64,000 nucleotides of DNA from Bolinopsis microptera (Eukaryota; Ctenophora; Tentaculata; Lobata; Bolinopsidae), in assembly GCF_026151205.1 (NCBI RefSeq), contig NC_087076.1, positions 10,330,902-10,394,901 of the forward strand, given 5' to 3'. The notes below the pieces were generated by a model. The model saw only the letters and a program-made list of their open reading frames with translations, did no database searches and was not told the origin of the DNA. Position 1 is the first letter of the stretch. Every line of letters starts with the position of its first letter. This document shows, piece after piece, positions 25,801 through 35,401 of the stretch. The position numbers and the translations under genes are program-made.

Positions 25801-26397
25801 GTGCTGAGCAGTTCAGCTAGCCTCTCAATAATCCCATCTGTCAATAATTCTGAGCCTGCCTGCAATTAAATAAATAAATGACTGATAGTGTGTTATGTGT
25901 ACACTGTAGAGTCGTCAATGAGATGATATTATGAGCAGTATAGAAATTTGACAATTATAAATGACACCTATTGTGAGTAAGTGATCTTCACTGATTGATG
26001 TCTTATTAAACAAAGTTAATATAATTCACTCCTTAGACATTTAAACAATTATACATAGAATAGACATCTAACTTAATTACTAGGCATGCAATATTTTGTG
26101 TTGCAGTATAATGCAGTAGCTGCCATAATAAGAAATCGATTAATATAGGACAAGATTATAATATTGTCTAATATAATATATTATATATTACTATTAGTAA
26201 TATTATAATACAGTTGTAAAATAATCTTACATAATTTAGATGAATAAAAAGTGTATCTGAGAGAACAATAATTAATAAATATTATAGAATTTTCAAACCT
26301 CAACTTCTATTGAGACAGTCTGCAATAGAGTAGATAAATGCTGGTCAATAATAGAAGGTCTTCTTAGTAACTGGTTATGCGTTTGAGGGTCGGGCAT
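4803..26397 (-). CDS. RAP1GDS1: RAP1 GTPase-GDP dissociation stimulator 1 (SmgGDS), complete spliced gene
   Basis: Cytosolic armadillo-repeat chaperone/exchange factor for small GTPases with polybasic tails (Rho, Rap). Fourteen coding exons: 26299-26397, 25713-25859, 24871-25029, 23985-24077, 23197-23325, 22949-23026, 21030-21194, 19914-20037, 19494-19624, 10945-11154, 7526-7645, 6940-7032, 5509-5630, 4803-4941. All junctions are GT-AG and phases agree (0 except after exon 8, phase 1, and exon 13, phase 2). The product is 602 aa; human is about 607. Diagnostic stretches are AEIIAEMAKSEDNRI (human AN-IIAEVAKNEFMRI), RAMGNICFES (RALGNICYDS), GALVIGNLA and HAALSALRNLSI (HAALSALRNLAI). An acceptor (ctag) sits two bases before the ATG, so a non-coding first exon lies upstream. 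Intron 9 (8.3 kb) is inflated by LINE-A in the same orientation. Homology is recalled, not searched. Confidence 0.95.
6108..6605 (-). pseudogene. Penelope-like element fragment, GIY-YIG endonuclease end
   Basis: Lies in RAP1GDS1 intron 12. The open frame from 6530 extends in frame through a Cys-rich lead-in (GRPCQTCHLV) to about 6605. It carries NIVYGATCKLC...VYVGKT and a downstream NGH, the pattern of the GIY-YIG domain at the C-terminus of EN+ Penelope-like proteins. It ends LNNVNSVSGS then stop at 6108. The reverse transcriptase portion is missing, so this is a 5'-truncated remnant. It is clearly diverged from the Penelope copies at 32-40 kb and represents another family. Confidence 0.75.
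7650..7860. repeat. 10-bp tandem repeat (GGTTAATAGT)n next to the exon 11 acceptor
   Basis: About 19 units of GGTTAATAGT or GGTTAACAGT with periodic GGTGTTAAAGT variants. On the sense strand of RAP1GDS1 the array reads ACTATTAACC and ends only a few bases before the 3' splice site of exon 11 at 7646, so it occupies the polypyrimidine/branch-point zone. Confidence 0.93.
7861..10944. other. RAP1GDS1 intron 10, no gene recognised
   Basis: AT-rich intronic sequence with short TAGGCACT/TAGGTACT repeats near 8420-8500. A segment TTTTGAGTAAACATTGGCTGG near 8617 also occurs inverted at about 11790-11812, just outside the 3' end of LINE-A; it is probably part of a small dispersed element. The short open frames here lack any support. 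Confidence 0.55.
12144..15818 (-). CDS. LINE-A ORF2: PHD-like zinc region, AP endonuclease, reverse transcriptase
   Basis: About 1224 aa. N-terminal Cys/His-rich PHD-like region (CDKC, CDLC, H, CYEC, then CMAC...CPWC...HKKC). Next comes an apurinic-type endonuclease (EEP): LNVRSL, LCLNETN, FYRSP, FGDANIDL and SDHLAI supply the Asn, Glu, Asp/Asn and His active-site residues. The reverse transcriptase follows: KVTPIHKGG, NYRPISLL, LDYSKAFD, GVPQGSILGP and the catalytic FILYADD (codons near 13072-13089). The product nicks target DNA and reverse-transcribes its own RNA. The frame is open from end to end, but the first in-frame start-like codon is GTG at 15818; no ATG lies between it and the upstream stop, and the next Met is about 90 residues in. 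Either the ATG is lost or initiation is unconventional. Confidence 0.88.
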   Translation of the reverse strand: MEGSNHRQHGSQPNCDKCYVRIPKSSPDLICDLCAERKHLKCQKLSKNDARHIINSGNPWFCYECISSILPINASDVPTNKKSSVNKTNFKTKCMACNGFCYSRLNIRFCPWCDEYIHKKCFRDNLGCIKCCESLIPGYYVTSYDLFMDCSSRITALFNPYDRSHGLDLIGNALDQDNDESYQYWNEISDILTNCKYQQPSNIKSSSRDELKVFSLNVRSLVKNITYFREEIDSYTKYDVLCLNETNLKLDKLPNGISDIKIEGFHEPIVQEPLRKSGKGGGLVIYINKRVCDPENIENLKATTDPDDTCAEFQLVKVHNCKGTNQTKVLINFYRSPSKGTQNFLNSLEKVLRGLDRHSRKHIMFFGDANIDLIKFKTDISGQNLIDLLAKYGFVQTVSRPTRVTDHSATLIDHVYTNNISNTISSNVVTVDLSDHLAIVTTFKLSNSSQQHLRLPTNTQPKLSYETRVINEANNAAFRELIDGETWDEILSTDDASLQYGKLADIYTKHYNTAYPLKINHIRREHERSNTKPWILPWLEEACARKQESYHSKVLEPTMNNIEAYKKLKLFCKKHVNIAKQRYYKKQFEKYQDCSKKQWQIINGLLGRSRKTEQLRLKGSDGSILSSEDTVAERFNDYFSNIATNIKTQISARQTFDPGGFQEYLPTSCSQSIYLQPAETIEIQRIIIGLKNKATLDTKIEPLKVASSSDSFLAILAKVINESLSTGIFPQALKIAKVTPIHKGGSKLDVENYRPISLLGSFSKIYEKLMHRRVLEFLNKNSSLFENQYGFRPGRSCEHALLNAQSTILHSLSKNQISLLLLLDYSKAFDVLDHATLLNKLQHYGIRGIALKWFKSYLSDRSQYVAINNSHSSHKPIVHGVPQGSILGPLLFVIYINDLPGISNMMVKFILYADDANIIINGSNVQELMLRVNQLTETLSRWVNSNGLALNLKKTCYMIFSKKRIEPSLIKVQIENTVLERKTEARFLGVIVDEKLNWSNHIKALRSKMSRFIGVMYRIKHKLPMKARLQIFQSFVQSHLNFCSLVWGFASKSLIESLFAKQKQGMRAVMAGNVNYYYKDGKLPEHTKLAFKEHEVLTVQGVIVKNALILLHKVRNMSSLLPKSISELFPPNTPKQGTTHEQNLDWLSIYSQTDLRSSIFYKGPMLAISEHNTRITCPSSIFSINIYKNSSKKVLLDLQSAGCNDEWPPFLLHNLPGLRKSQRT
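16475..18133 (-). CDS. LINE-A ORF1: AlkB-like dioxygenase plus SGNH hydrolase
   Basis: 552 aa from ATG at 18133. Residues 1-180 are mostly low complexity or helical, with a Pro-rich linker. Residues ~185-330 match the AlkB fold signature: NSAMVTSYDS, PPHSDNEP (H248, D250), LSLGCPREVVF, WDHSVP (H307) and GPRLSITFR (R321, R327). These are the HxD...H iron ligands and the 2-oxoglutarate/substrate Arg motif. Residues ~365-530 form an SGNH/GDSL-type hydrolase: LILSDSKNR (D371, S372), SAGVNDLR (N419, D420) and ARDGLHLN (D501, H504). ORF1 proteins bind element RNA. Esterase domains are known in CR1 ORF1; the AlkB domain is my call from motifs. No PHD finger is present here, unlike LINE-B ORF1. Confidence 0.85.
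   Translation of the reverse strand: MEPEPKRLGGFSALTSLELVDKLDEDQIMRESNLILNPEFIKNLPRKTRSKKDIDEARVALREHFQQFIGEEQDSLFNLLSNCVENLTEIITRHTEDASKQLKGLQKDIGQTLSSTTTTAIQPPCSPQQTPIPPPPSQRLHSQGLHGNSTNLGTLPFETLDGAHFDTFTSSALNDDVTYDRTFPNRRVAYYGQFSYRYSGGSHHARDISKSSYLSEIANVLKTEYPDLNFNSAMVTSYDSPRSCIPPHSDNEPSISRDSNIITLSLGCPREVVFRRKIPGEYKKETFTATHGSLYTMSRQSQDEWDHSVPGIPEEKFEGPRLSITFRLLEDPGTVKKSRRPQRGSLSSGLSSPHKDHPTPKRLRRVLILSDSKNRTFDCSLLKEPIIAFREDLFHLRDLAQHQASIEQSDLVLISAGVNDLRFGHADPMTLHDHLKYFISHSGTQFIFDAISPVNLNADPYHELNDSINNLNELLVHLSLRSPNFLLFDNLNFGLPHLARDGLHLNNTGKSVLTTCWINLILLSLGFRKGSLPLRRPFLDICNNYMNSCGFG
19362..19421. repeat. Intronic hairpin, 22-bp arms, inner 6-bp stem
   Basis: TATAGTCCAAGTTCTTATCT and its complement pair over 22 bp (19362-19383 with 19400-19421). 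Inside, ATTCTT pairs with AAGAAT around a TT loop. It lies about 70 bp downstream of the RAP1GDS1 exon 9 donor. Confidence 0.9.
25488..25605. mobile_element. 118-bp MITE with 25-bp terminal inverted repeats and 8-bp TSD (hAT-like)
   Basis: The ends read GGGGGG, then G or C, then ATACAACGGTCATTAATG, pairing over 25 bp with one mismatch. Direct repeats TTTTTGAT flank both sides (25480-25487 and 25606-25613). An 8-bp duplication is characteristic of hAT transposition. The interior holds three more GCATTAATG units. It lies in RAP1GDS1 intron 2, about 105 bp from the exon 2 donor. Confidence 0.85.
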
Positions 26398-26402
26398 GCC
26401 CT

Positions 26403-26799
26403 AGATAAAACTTCAATTAGTTCATAAAAATGTCATGCATGATTTACAAATTTATTCGGCCTGCCAATATGGTAAAAGCTACCCAAATCACGATTTTGTA
26501 GTACACCATAATCAATACACAGTAAGTTCGAATATTCGTGTTACAATTTTAAAGAAGAAGTAATTGCATAAGTAACACTGCCAAATTTCAGTGTATGCCT
26601 GGATCATGAAACCCAATGTCTCAGATACTGCCTCTACTTAAGGACCTATAAGGCAGTACTGAATAAACTGGATCAATTCTTTCACTTTTATCACTGAACT
26701 TGATCTTGTTGGTTACTAGTGATGTAGAATACTATCCATGAAGTCTGCTAAGAATGCACAATAACCTGACCACATAGTGTCATGAGCTACTTTGAGGGC
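26403..26799. other. RAP1GDS1 5' region, no further coding exon seen
   Basis: Begins with the intron acceptor that precedes the start codon. A non-coding 5' exon and promoter should lie upstream, but I could not place them. Confidence 0.45.
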
Positions 26800-26965
26800 A
26801 AGGTGGCCTCCTGGTTAGAGCTTCCGCCTTCTGTTCGGAATAATAGGAAACTAGATTGAGGGTTAAATGAGGAGGGGAACCTCTTATATTGAGGAGCTAT
26901 GGAGTAAAACTGTTATCACGTTTTCAACCAGTGAGCCAAAATTAAATTGCTTAGCGTTAGGATCC
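26800..26965 (+). mobile_element. SINE-like fragment related to the one at 2664-2940
   Basis: Contains an A-box-like GTGGCCTCCTGGTTAGAGC and the segment GAGGGTTAAATGAGGAG that is also in the SINE at 2664-2940. The B box is not convincing. Treat as a diverged relative with uncertain ends. Confidence 0.4.
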
Positions 26966-28084
26966 AATTTTTGAATAGAATTTTGCAGAGGCGGCTATTG
27001 AGGGCGTCCAGGCGTCCGTGGACACCAATCTGGTGTCTGGTGCTTAAAAATAGAAATAGTGATTAGTAATAGTGTTCGGAAATATCTTATCGCAATATAA
27101 AGCTTTTTATTCACTCAAACGTTCGAATGAAAGCGCACGCATGATCTTTGTGAAATTTTGTGCTGTTGGTTGTCCAATCCTGACTGCCTCTGGAATTTTG
27201 GGATGACATTCGTTTGTCCACAATACTGAGAGACCAAGGTCATTAAGTAAAAGCGTTGAGTTGCTTTCCTTGGACTTTGTTGGATAGGAGTTTGGCGATG
27301 ACCAGAATCAAATTCACCTTCCGAAGCAAGAAATTAAGTCAGTAAAACAAAAATTTTCAGTTAAACAAAAATTTCAATTTTACGCCATTTATTACAGAGT
27401 AAACAAGTTTACAATAAATCAATTTCATATTTAAAGGAATCCTAATTCAATGTGTAGTATGGTTTTCACTCTTTAAATAGATTAGATATAGGTTGACGGG
27501 GCAAAGGAGTGTACGTGCTGTTCGCTATTGCTCACACCAAACGGCAACCTAGTAAATGTTTTGTATGGACACCGGTCTCCATCATGATACAAAATTAGGA
27601 TTGTAGAATTTATTGTATAACTTTTAGTGCAGTGGAGGTAGTGGTGGTGTATTAATAGAGTGACAGCCTTCTGATTAAGAGTTGTTTTTAAGTGAGCATA
27701 ATGGGTTTATTTTTGGACCTAAAGGCTTTAGTATGGTAACTTTAAAATTGGTTCTTTTAATCATTTATTAAATATATCAGTTTAAAAATATATAAATCTG
27801 GAATCTGTTCACACTGTGAACCTGTCCTATAAAAAGACCCTCTCAAATTAAATATTAAAATTGTTTCAATAATGGAAATAGTCATACAATTAAGAAATTT
27901 AACAAATTCTTAATATCTACCTAAGAGAAAAATACCTACCTTAGTCAATGTCTACCTGTAATACACTAAATATTAGGTTAAATACATAAGTGGTGGAGTC
28001 AGCACACATTTACCAAAATCAAAATTTTTTAATAGGAGGAACCTGTAGGCCGAGAACACTGGATTAAATTTGTTGAAGGGGATT
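26966..28084. other. No gene recognised
   Basis: AT-rich sequence without splice-supported frames. Part of it may belong to the LINE remnant that follows. Confidence 0.45.
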
Positions 28085-28305
28085 GAGTTACCTCATCGAG
28101 TAAATTTGGTAGGGTGGAGAGTTTTTTACTAGCTAGGTCAGTGATGTTTTGGGGATGGAAGTTAAATTTGTCCCTAACTATGAGGTAGAGCGAACAGTCA
28201 ACTAGGACATGATTTTCGTCCTCACTAGGTTTAAGACATATCCTGAAGAAGTAGTTATTGCACCATCGATCTTCTCTTGGTACTCTTTGAAATGGGTTCC
28301 ATATT
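28085..28305 (-). pseudogene. LINE remnant, C-terminal zinc-knuckle end of ORF2
   Basis: The minus strand from about 28305 translates as NPFQRVPREDRWC, NNYFFRIC, EDENHVLVDCSLYLIVRDKF and so on. This fits the C-terminal pattern of many LINE ORF2 proteins (R-x-P-R-E-x-R-x-C, Cx7C, ExxHxLxxCxxYxxxR). Nothing upstream is coding, so this is a 5'-truncated or decayed copy. It is unrelated to LINE-A and LINE-B, which lack this motif. Confidence 0.65.
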
Positions 28306-28889
28306 GACCCCTATCAATGTTGTAAAGGTTTGATATGGTGTTGTGGCAATTAATACGAATTGAATGGAAGCCATGTTAAGGGTTTTCGAACACCAGGGAT
28401 TTTGATCACTCGTAGATATGTTTCTAGTTAAAAAAGATTGATTAGATTTTAGAAGATGAGTGGGGGAAGTTATTTGTTATATTTTATAAAAAGCTTGTTT
28501 GCAGGCTTCAAAGAACAATAGGTCAACGGTTATTTTAATAAGCGTTTTTCAATGATAGAAATAAATATTGATAAATCATATTGCAACCGATATGTTTTTT
28601 TTTATTAAATTTATTATGAAATTATAACTGCAGAAACAAAATTAAAAATTGAAATTTTTTACGTAAATATCAAAACTTTGTCCAAAATTTGTCCAAATTT
28701 GTTCAAAATTTGTTCAAGTATTATGAAAATACAACATTGATGATGAGTTGTGATGTATGATGTAACTTGCCGCGCTACACTAGCAACTTAAAACCTAATA
28801 TAACAACAATTCGAACCTAGGATCAAATATTAATACAAATTACGTTAAAAAAATTTTATAATTTTAAAACTTTTGATTTTTATGCTTTT

Positions 28890-30740
28890 TACCTGAGGAC
28901 TAGGCTATTATGTTCATAAACATAGCCTGGCCTGGCGTAATTATACCCTCTAAAACGCGCAAGCAAGCACGTTTATGCGATTTTAAAGTCAAATAATCAG
29001 ATTTTACTTAATTGACGATGTCAATTCATGGCAGCTCGGCGCGGCACAGTAGCGCATCGCGCTACAAGATTTTACAATCTAACTCAGCGCGCGGCTCTTG
29101 TAGCGTATACGTCACCTTTTTCCAATTAAATTGGTAATTGGAGTGCACGTGATTTTTTACCTGGCCAGGCCTGGGGACCTCAGGCTATCATGTTCATAAA
29201 CCGAATAGAGATTCGGCGGAATTGGGAATGACAGGCTGAGCGCGGCCCAGTAAGATTTCTTGCGCGGCTGTAATTGGTTCTAAACGATCGTGTGAATGCT
29301 GGTCCGGTCATGTGCGCTTTAACATTTAATGATCAGCATCCGCACTATTTTCAGGGCGATGGAAGTCGTAATTCACTCAGCTCCTAAATAGAAATTCGGT
29401 GGAATGACAGGCTGAGCGCCGCCCAGTAATGCTTTTATGCTACTAACTTAAAATTGAAAATAAATGTTCAATCGTTCGCGTAATACTTTGCGTATTCACA
29501 TAGCCATGTGTATACGCGTCCTGCGTGACGCGCTTGTTTCACAAGTAGAATATATCCCTTCGGCGGTTGCGCGCTACTGCAAGCGAGAGGGCTCTGGTTA
29601 GAGCAACTTTGCGTACTACTTTTTTAAAACATTGTTTGTATACCATTTATTGATGAAAAGCTATAATATTTAATAAGCAAAGCTAAGGGCCCAGGAACCC
29701 TGACCGGATGGGGCTTAACTTTGAAAGTAAAAGAGTTGGAGACTTCCGGTTTTTTGTAACATGTTCCTTTTTTAAAAGTAACGTTACCTCTCCAGGAGGA
29801 AAATTCAAGACAACGTAATTGTTATGTTGAGTTATATCAAAATCTCCAGAAAAGTCCCATTTCGGGCCGATCAAAAGTTTGCAACTTTAACTTTGCGGAT
29901 TCCTGTACTCTGGTTGGCTGAATTGTGTCACGTGGTAGCTGCCTGAACATTGGAATACGCCACGCGTGCAAATCATGCTTGTTGTCGCGCGCGAGGTCAA
30001 GCCGTCTGTTTAAATTAAACCAACTCTAGTACCACCACCAGCCGGTAACTTTTCATGGGTACGAAGTAACCAATTAGGGCTATTAAATGCCGAACACAAG
30101 GATATTTCGTATTCGGATCATATGCCTGCAGGCTGTCTGTCGCTTAAGACCATGGTCGCTCTTAACTGAGCGATAAATGACGTTAAGCATTAAGTGAGAC
30201 CGTGAGCACCACTTCTTGCCAATTTGCTTTTGAACTACGGCCCAATCATGAAGTTAAACAGTTCAAGTTGTGTTTTAACGGCAAAATACAGCAAATTCTA
30301 GCCCTTGAAAGTTGTAGGTTTGGAAGATCAATACGGCTGCTTTAATTCTTAAAAGTCTTAAGTTAGAACGGCCAAAACACCCTATTCGGTGTCAGCCAGC
30401 TGCACCCAGGAACCCTGACCGGATGGGACTTAACTTTAAGTAGAACAAAATTTTAAGTAAAACAAAATTTAAATTTTATTGCCATTACAATGAATAATGA
30501 TATCATAATAAATATAAGTAGACATCCGATAATAAACTTGTTACATCCAGTACAACCCAAGATGTCAGTCGACGCGACTTACAAAAATAAAGAAAGCTAG
30601 CATGTTATGTTCATTGTTCATAGTTTTTCTAACGAGTATGCTTAGCACTTAGGTTACCTGAGGACCCCAGGCTATTATGTTCATAACCGAATATAGATTT
30701 GGCGGAATGACAGGCTGAGCGCGGCCCAGTAACACTTAGG
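28890..30740. repeat. Mosaic of GC-rich short dispersed repeats
   Basis: TGACAGGCTGAGCGC plus GGCGGAAT and a CCAGGCTAT/GTTCATAA block recur near 29170-29250, 29395-29430 and 30650-30735, with a partial copy near 28893. AGGAACCCTGACCGGATGG occurs at about 29693 and 30410. Such nested fragments suggest several non-autonomous elements inserted into each other. No coding content was seen. Confidence 0.65.
29721..30059. repeat. Dispersed repeat, copy 1 (partner at 46858-47311)
   Basis: Runs from TTGAAAGTAAAAGAGTTGG to TAACTTTTCATGGG and is nearly identical to 46858-47311, except that the partner carries about 115 bp of extra GC-rich sequence. A reverse-complement relative of that extra piece lies just upstream here at about 29515-29606. 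Confidence 0.85.
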
Positions 30741-30744
30741 CTGT

Positions 30745-31984
30745 ACGGAAATAGCTTTAATTCTACGTCATATTAAAAACTTTACATCATTTTTGAGATA
30801 CAAAAATAAATTTTAAAATAAATAACTCTTTTGCTGTTTAGGCGCGGCACCGCGCTTGACCCACATGCTATACAGTGTATACACAGCGCTGAAAACAGAA
30901 GCTGAATGAGCTATAACATATAACATGTATAAGCGGTGCGTGCGCCGCGCCTAAACCTAAAACTATAAACTTTAAATATTGTCAAGATATTAAACGAGTT
31001 TTGCAAAATAATATAGCATGCTGACTTCGTAGGATATTACAATTATACCAGTGCCAGTTCCAAATGTGAGTCAGCGCTTAAACCAAAAGCAGTTGGCAAA
31101 AGGAGCCAGTTGCCTGCAAGAGCTTTACTAGCACCCGATTTACCACTTTTGGAGCACAAACTCAAACCTAAAACCGGCCAAGCACAAAAATATGTTATCG
31201 CCACGATTGGGTGGATTGATTCCCAGAATATTTATCAGCACGCGGCACTAATAATATATGAAGTTCATTATCGAATTTTAGATATGCCCTGGATCGTTTA
31301 ACACATATATAAAAGGTTATTAAAGAATAATTAATGTTTGGTTCGTATATAAATCGATATTAATCAATTATTTAAAATAGTATTTGTGTTTCTTATTATT
31401 AACTATTGAGTTGCGTTCGATTTAAATATTAAAACACTACTACAATACATTTCACAGAACAAAACGACGGGGACACAGAAAAGAGAAGGACAACACATCA
31501 CACGTAAGGAAACTGCTGCTGTTGACGAGTATCTGATTATATTAATTATGGGTCTTTTGTTCATTAAAATAAGTGTGATCATACTTCTAGAGTATATTGG
31601 GCTGACACAGTTGCTGCAAGGTTAACATTGGGGTCCAAAACCAAAACCGGGAGTGTGATACAACTTAATTTCGCGTTACACTTACGTAGTAAGAGATACA
31701 AAATATAAAATATAAGTCACTGTAGGTTCACGGATATAGCGCGGCTTCATTTCAGTATTCTGGCGCGGTAAATCACGCTGGGTAATGAAATGATAGAGTT
31801 ATACAATATTTAAGTTTCGCGCGCTACGTTTACACAATATATTTGTGAGTTCGTCCCACGTTCCAGACGAACACTCCAGACAAGTCCAGACACTAGTGTA
31901 AAGCGGATGAGCTGATCAGTGTTCTGTGTTATATGTGTGAATATATAGTTTCTATGTTTGACTGTGGTGTGTATTGTGTGTGTT
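30745..31984. other. No gene recognised; may include LINE-B 3' UTR
   Basis: The Penelope compound insertion separates this stretch from LINE-B. The short direct repeat at both edges implies that sequence left of 31985 was once continuous with sequence right of 40312, so the distal 3' UTR of LINE-B may lie here. No tail or polyadenylation hallmark was confirmed. Confidence 0.4.
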
Positions 31985-31998
31985 ATTTTGTGTGTGTA
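31985..31998. repeat. Left target-site duplication of the Penelope compound insertion
   Basis: ATTTTGTGTGTGTA, identical to 40299-40312. The site is GT-rich, so part of the match may be chance; the minimum shared core is 12 bp. Confidence 0.7.
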
Positions 31999-32626
31999 TT
32001 CTGGGTAAAATTATCTTTATCCCGGTTGTTGCGACAAGTAAAAATGCTCTTATTAGGGAAAGGAGATTACTCGACGTTTCAATGTAACTACATCGTATTC
32101 ATGATCTAAAAACAAGTGTTAAAAATTCAAAACGTAAAAAACATATATCTGAGGCAAAATTTGTGTACATTAATTTATTTTTAATCAATCAACTTTATCC
32201 AAAAATTCGATACAAAAAAGTCATAACAAAATTCATAACAAAACTAATTTATACGACGACAAACTTTTATAGTAAATACTGTACATTCCTAAAACTACTA
32301 CTAAATATACTACACATGATACAGAAGCATGGAGTGCTACAACGGTGAACAGGTGCATGATGTGAAGTGTGTAGGTATGTATCTAGTGTGGAGTGAAAAT
32401 GGCGGGAATCGTACTGACCAATGAGAAGTGTGAAACGTGGGAGCCTAATATGGTTTGATTGATGTTGTAAGGGTAGTGTGTTGAATAGGAGGCGGAAGTG
32501 TGCGTGTGTGAGATGTGGTCCCTGTACTCAGAAAGTAAACAAAACCTATAAATATCACTAAAAATCACTACATATGTGTAGACAATCCCCTGTCTGTAAA
32601 GTATAAAATATGTTACACCCTGTTTA

Positions 32627-35400
32627 TTATGTACTTGTTACTAAAAAACGTTTGATTGTTTCTAACTCATCTCTCTTGTTAATGTTAGGTTTGAACTTCA
32701 AAATAAGCATTGCTTCTGCAATCTTTCTTCTAGCTGTGTTGCTTTCTGTTTTTAAAATCTCAAATTCTAAATTGGGTTCTGACCCCCTATGTAAACTGTT
32801 ATAATGAATAGCAAAAGCTTGACTAGTGTTAGAAGGAGTTAAAGGAAATTTAGCATATCTTAGGTGCTCTCCGAGCCTATCATGTGCCCTCCTGCACGTC
32901 TCACCAATATAAATATTATTACAGATTTTACAGGTAATCTTATACACAACGTTCTTCACCTCACAATCTTTATTTTCAGTTATTAATAAAGGACAAATTT
33001 TACAGGAGTTAATAATACAGGTTCTCTTATCATACGGTCTGTTATTACACACAATATTTCTTAGTTTTCTAGCTGGGGAAAATATAACTTTAATAGGTAA
33101 ATTGTTCTGTTTAATATGATTCCTAATTCTGTTACTGATACTGTCTGAGATAAAATCTAACTTAAGCACTGTTCTGTTATCCTCCCTATTTCTATTACTA
33201 ATACTACTACGACGTCTGTTGGAATAATTTCTGGGTGTTTGATACCCGTTTCTAGTCATAAGACGGTCTAAAATGCTGTATGAATGTTCTCTCTCCTGAG
33301 GTCCTGACGAGATCTTGTCCGCTTCTTTATACAGGTTGATCACGGTGTTCGTCTTCACAGATTCTGGGTGACATGAATTCTTGTGAAGTGTGATGTCTTT
33401 CTGCTGTGGCTTACGGTACAAGCGGCTCGTCACAGTTCCATCAGGTTCCACTCTAAGCTCTGTGTTAAGGAATGGGATGAACTCTTGGTCGTTCTCCGGA
33501 AACTCTACCTCCCACTTGAGTTTCTTGTCAGGGTCCTGGTCTGCGATACTCTGAACAAGTGCTAGAGCTTCTTCTCTTGTTACAGCTGTGCTGGTGGCGT
33601 CGTCAATGTACCGCTTGTAGAAGTCAGATAAGTAGACCGACAAGTAATGTAAGTCAGTGTAAACCGAGCTTCTCTCAAACTTGTACACTCTGATCACTGC
33701 GCAAAATGGTCCCGGTCTCAATCCCATGAAAAGGCCATCCTGCTGTATCCACAGAGTCCCATTATACACAAAGTATGAACTAGTCAGGATGTGCAATAGG
33801 ATCTCGTGAACATCAGTCAGGTTCAGTCCCATGAGATCAAGTTTTTCCCGGTGCTCAGTGGCCAGTTCTATAACGTCATCAATACAACCTTGGACATTTA
33901 TGTTGGTATAAAGTGCTGAAATGTCCGCCGAGAAGATTCTCCTGCCAGCTAGCTGTTCTTTCGGAATTGCACGAAGAGTTTCCAGATGTTCAAAGAGATT
34001 ACCAAGGTGACTGGGTATTTCCTTCAGTAATGGTTTGAGGATGGTTGTCACCAGCCAGCTCAATCTCTCTGTGGGTGAGTCAACACAGCTGATAATGGGT
34101 CGTACTTTCACCTGTTCCAGAGGGATGGTGTTTCTGAAACATTCTGGAGAATTCTTGTGAGTCTTGATAAGTACATATAAGACTGGAAGAGAAACATGAT
34201 CCGGAACTCTGATTTGTCTGAAATAATCATCATCGAGCCCTCGCTGTGTCCATACTTTCTTCCACAATTGATTGGAGCTATCTACCAGTTGAGTGGTCAT
34301 TCTTTTTATGAGTTGTGAATTCTGGATGGAGGTGGGTTCCGTAACTGTCACTGTCTGACCTCGTACCTTCCTAGTTGGGAGTATCTGCAGGTAAACTGCA
34401 GTTTCCTCTAGGTGTTTCTCCGTCAGCGTTCTATGAATATCCTTGGTGGTAACTACGAACTCTCCACACTTGTCTGAAACTGAGACATGTATAGTTCTAT
34501 CCGTTCTTAGTGAATATAAGCCTTGTTTCTGTGAGCGAGTAAGGTTGTCTTTTGACTGATGGTTATTCACTAAGTTCAGGACAAAACGGTTGAAACATGC
34601 GAGTTTATCCTCAAGTTCAGGGCAAGCGGGGTCAGGGGTTCGGGTGAAGGGTGTGGGGAAGGGACAAATCCTCTTGATCTTCTTCGAGGTAGGCTCTTCT
34701 GCTTCTTCTGCTTCTTCATGATGTTCTGGAGTATTATTAGGCTGTTCTTCTGAATCCATAGACTGTTCTACTGGTTGTTGTTCAAATGCTTGCTTATGTC
34801 TGATCTTAAACACGCATTGTGCAATGTCCATGGAAACTTTGTCCTTGAACTCCTGATTAACATGTGGTGTTACTGCAAAATTAGGCCCAAGTGCAAGAAC
34901 AGATTTCTGGTTATCTGAAACTGAATCACAGTTGAGTGTAGTCACGCGATCTGCTGCAGGTTGAATAACTGTCGGTGGAGTAGGGGGCGGTGGTGGATAA
35001 TATTTACTGAGTAGCCAAGTAAACTTGTTCTGCAGGTTCATCTTATACTGTTCTTTAATAGAAATCTGGTTTCTTTCTGATATGGCTATAATTCTATGAA
35101 AAACGTGTTGTTCAACTGTATTGTATAGAGTGTTCTTGAACTGTGCAATATGAAGTTTACTGTCTGCGATAATCTGATACTGATAAGAAATATGTTGATT
35201 TAATGCTACTGTTCTGAGTCTGTTCCGATGATGTTGTATATTCCTAGATTGACAGATGGGAAATAATGACTGTTGATGTGAAAAACTGTTCAAAATGAAG
35301 ACTGGAAAAACTTGTCGTCGTTTACATCGTTTTAAGAAATTTAGTTTCTGTTCTGCGATTTTCAACTTTTCTCCAGCTGCAAGAAATGATTTCGCCGTTC
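32627..35400 (-). CDS. Penelope-like protein, copy A (RT + GIY-YIG)
   Basis: About 920 aa of the element frame; the frame runs a little further into copy B sequence (to 35452) only because of the head-to-head junction. N-terminal region with a Pro run (PPPPPTPP) and an acidic stretch, then reverse transcriptase: VLIKTHKN, VRPIISCVDSP, FSADISALYTNI and RYIDD. Last comes a GIY-YIG endonuclease: VYKITCKIC, NIYIGETCRRAHDRL and EH. The product primes reverse transcription at nicked DNA. It is identical in sequence to copy C over the shared length. No ATG starts the element frame before the first internal Met, so its start codon would have to come from the neighbouring copy or flank. Confidence 0.88.
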
Positions 35401-35401
35401 C

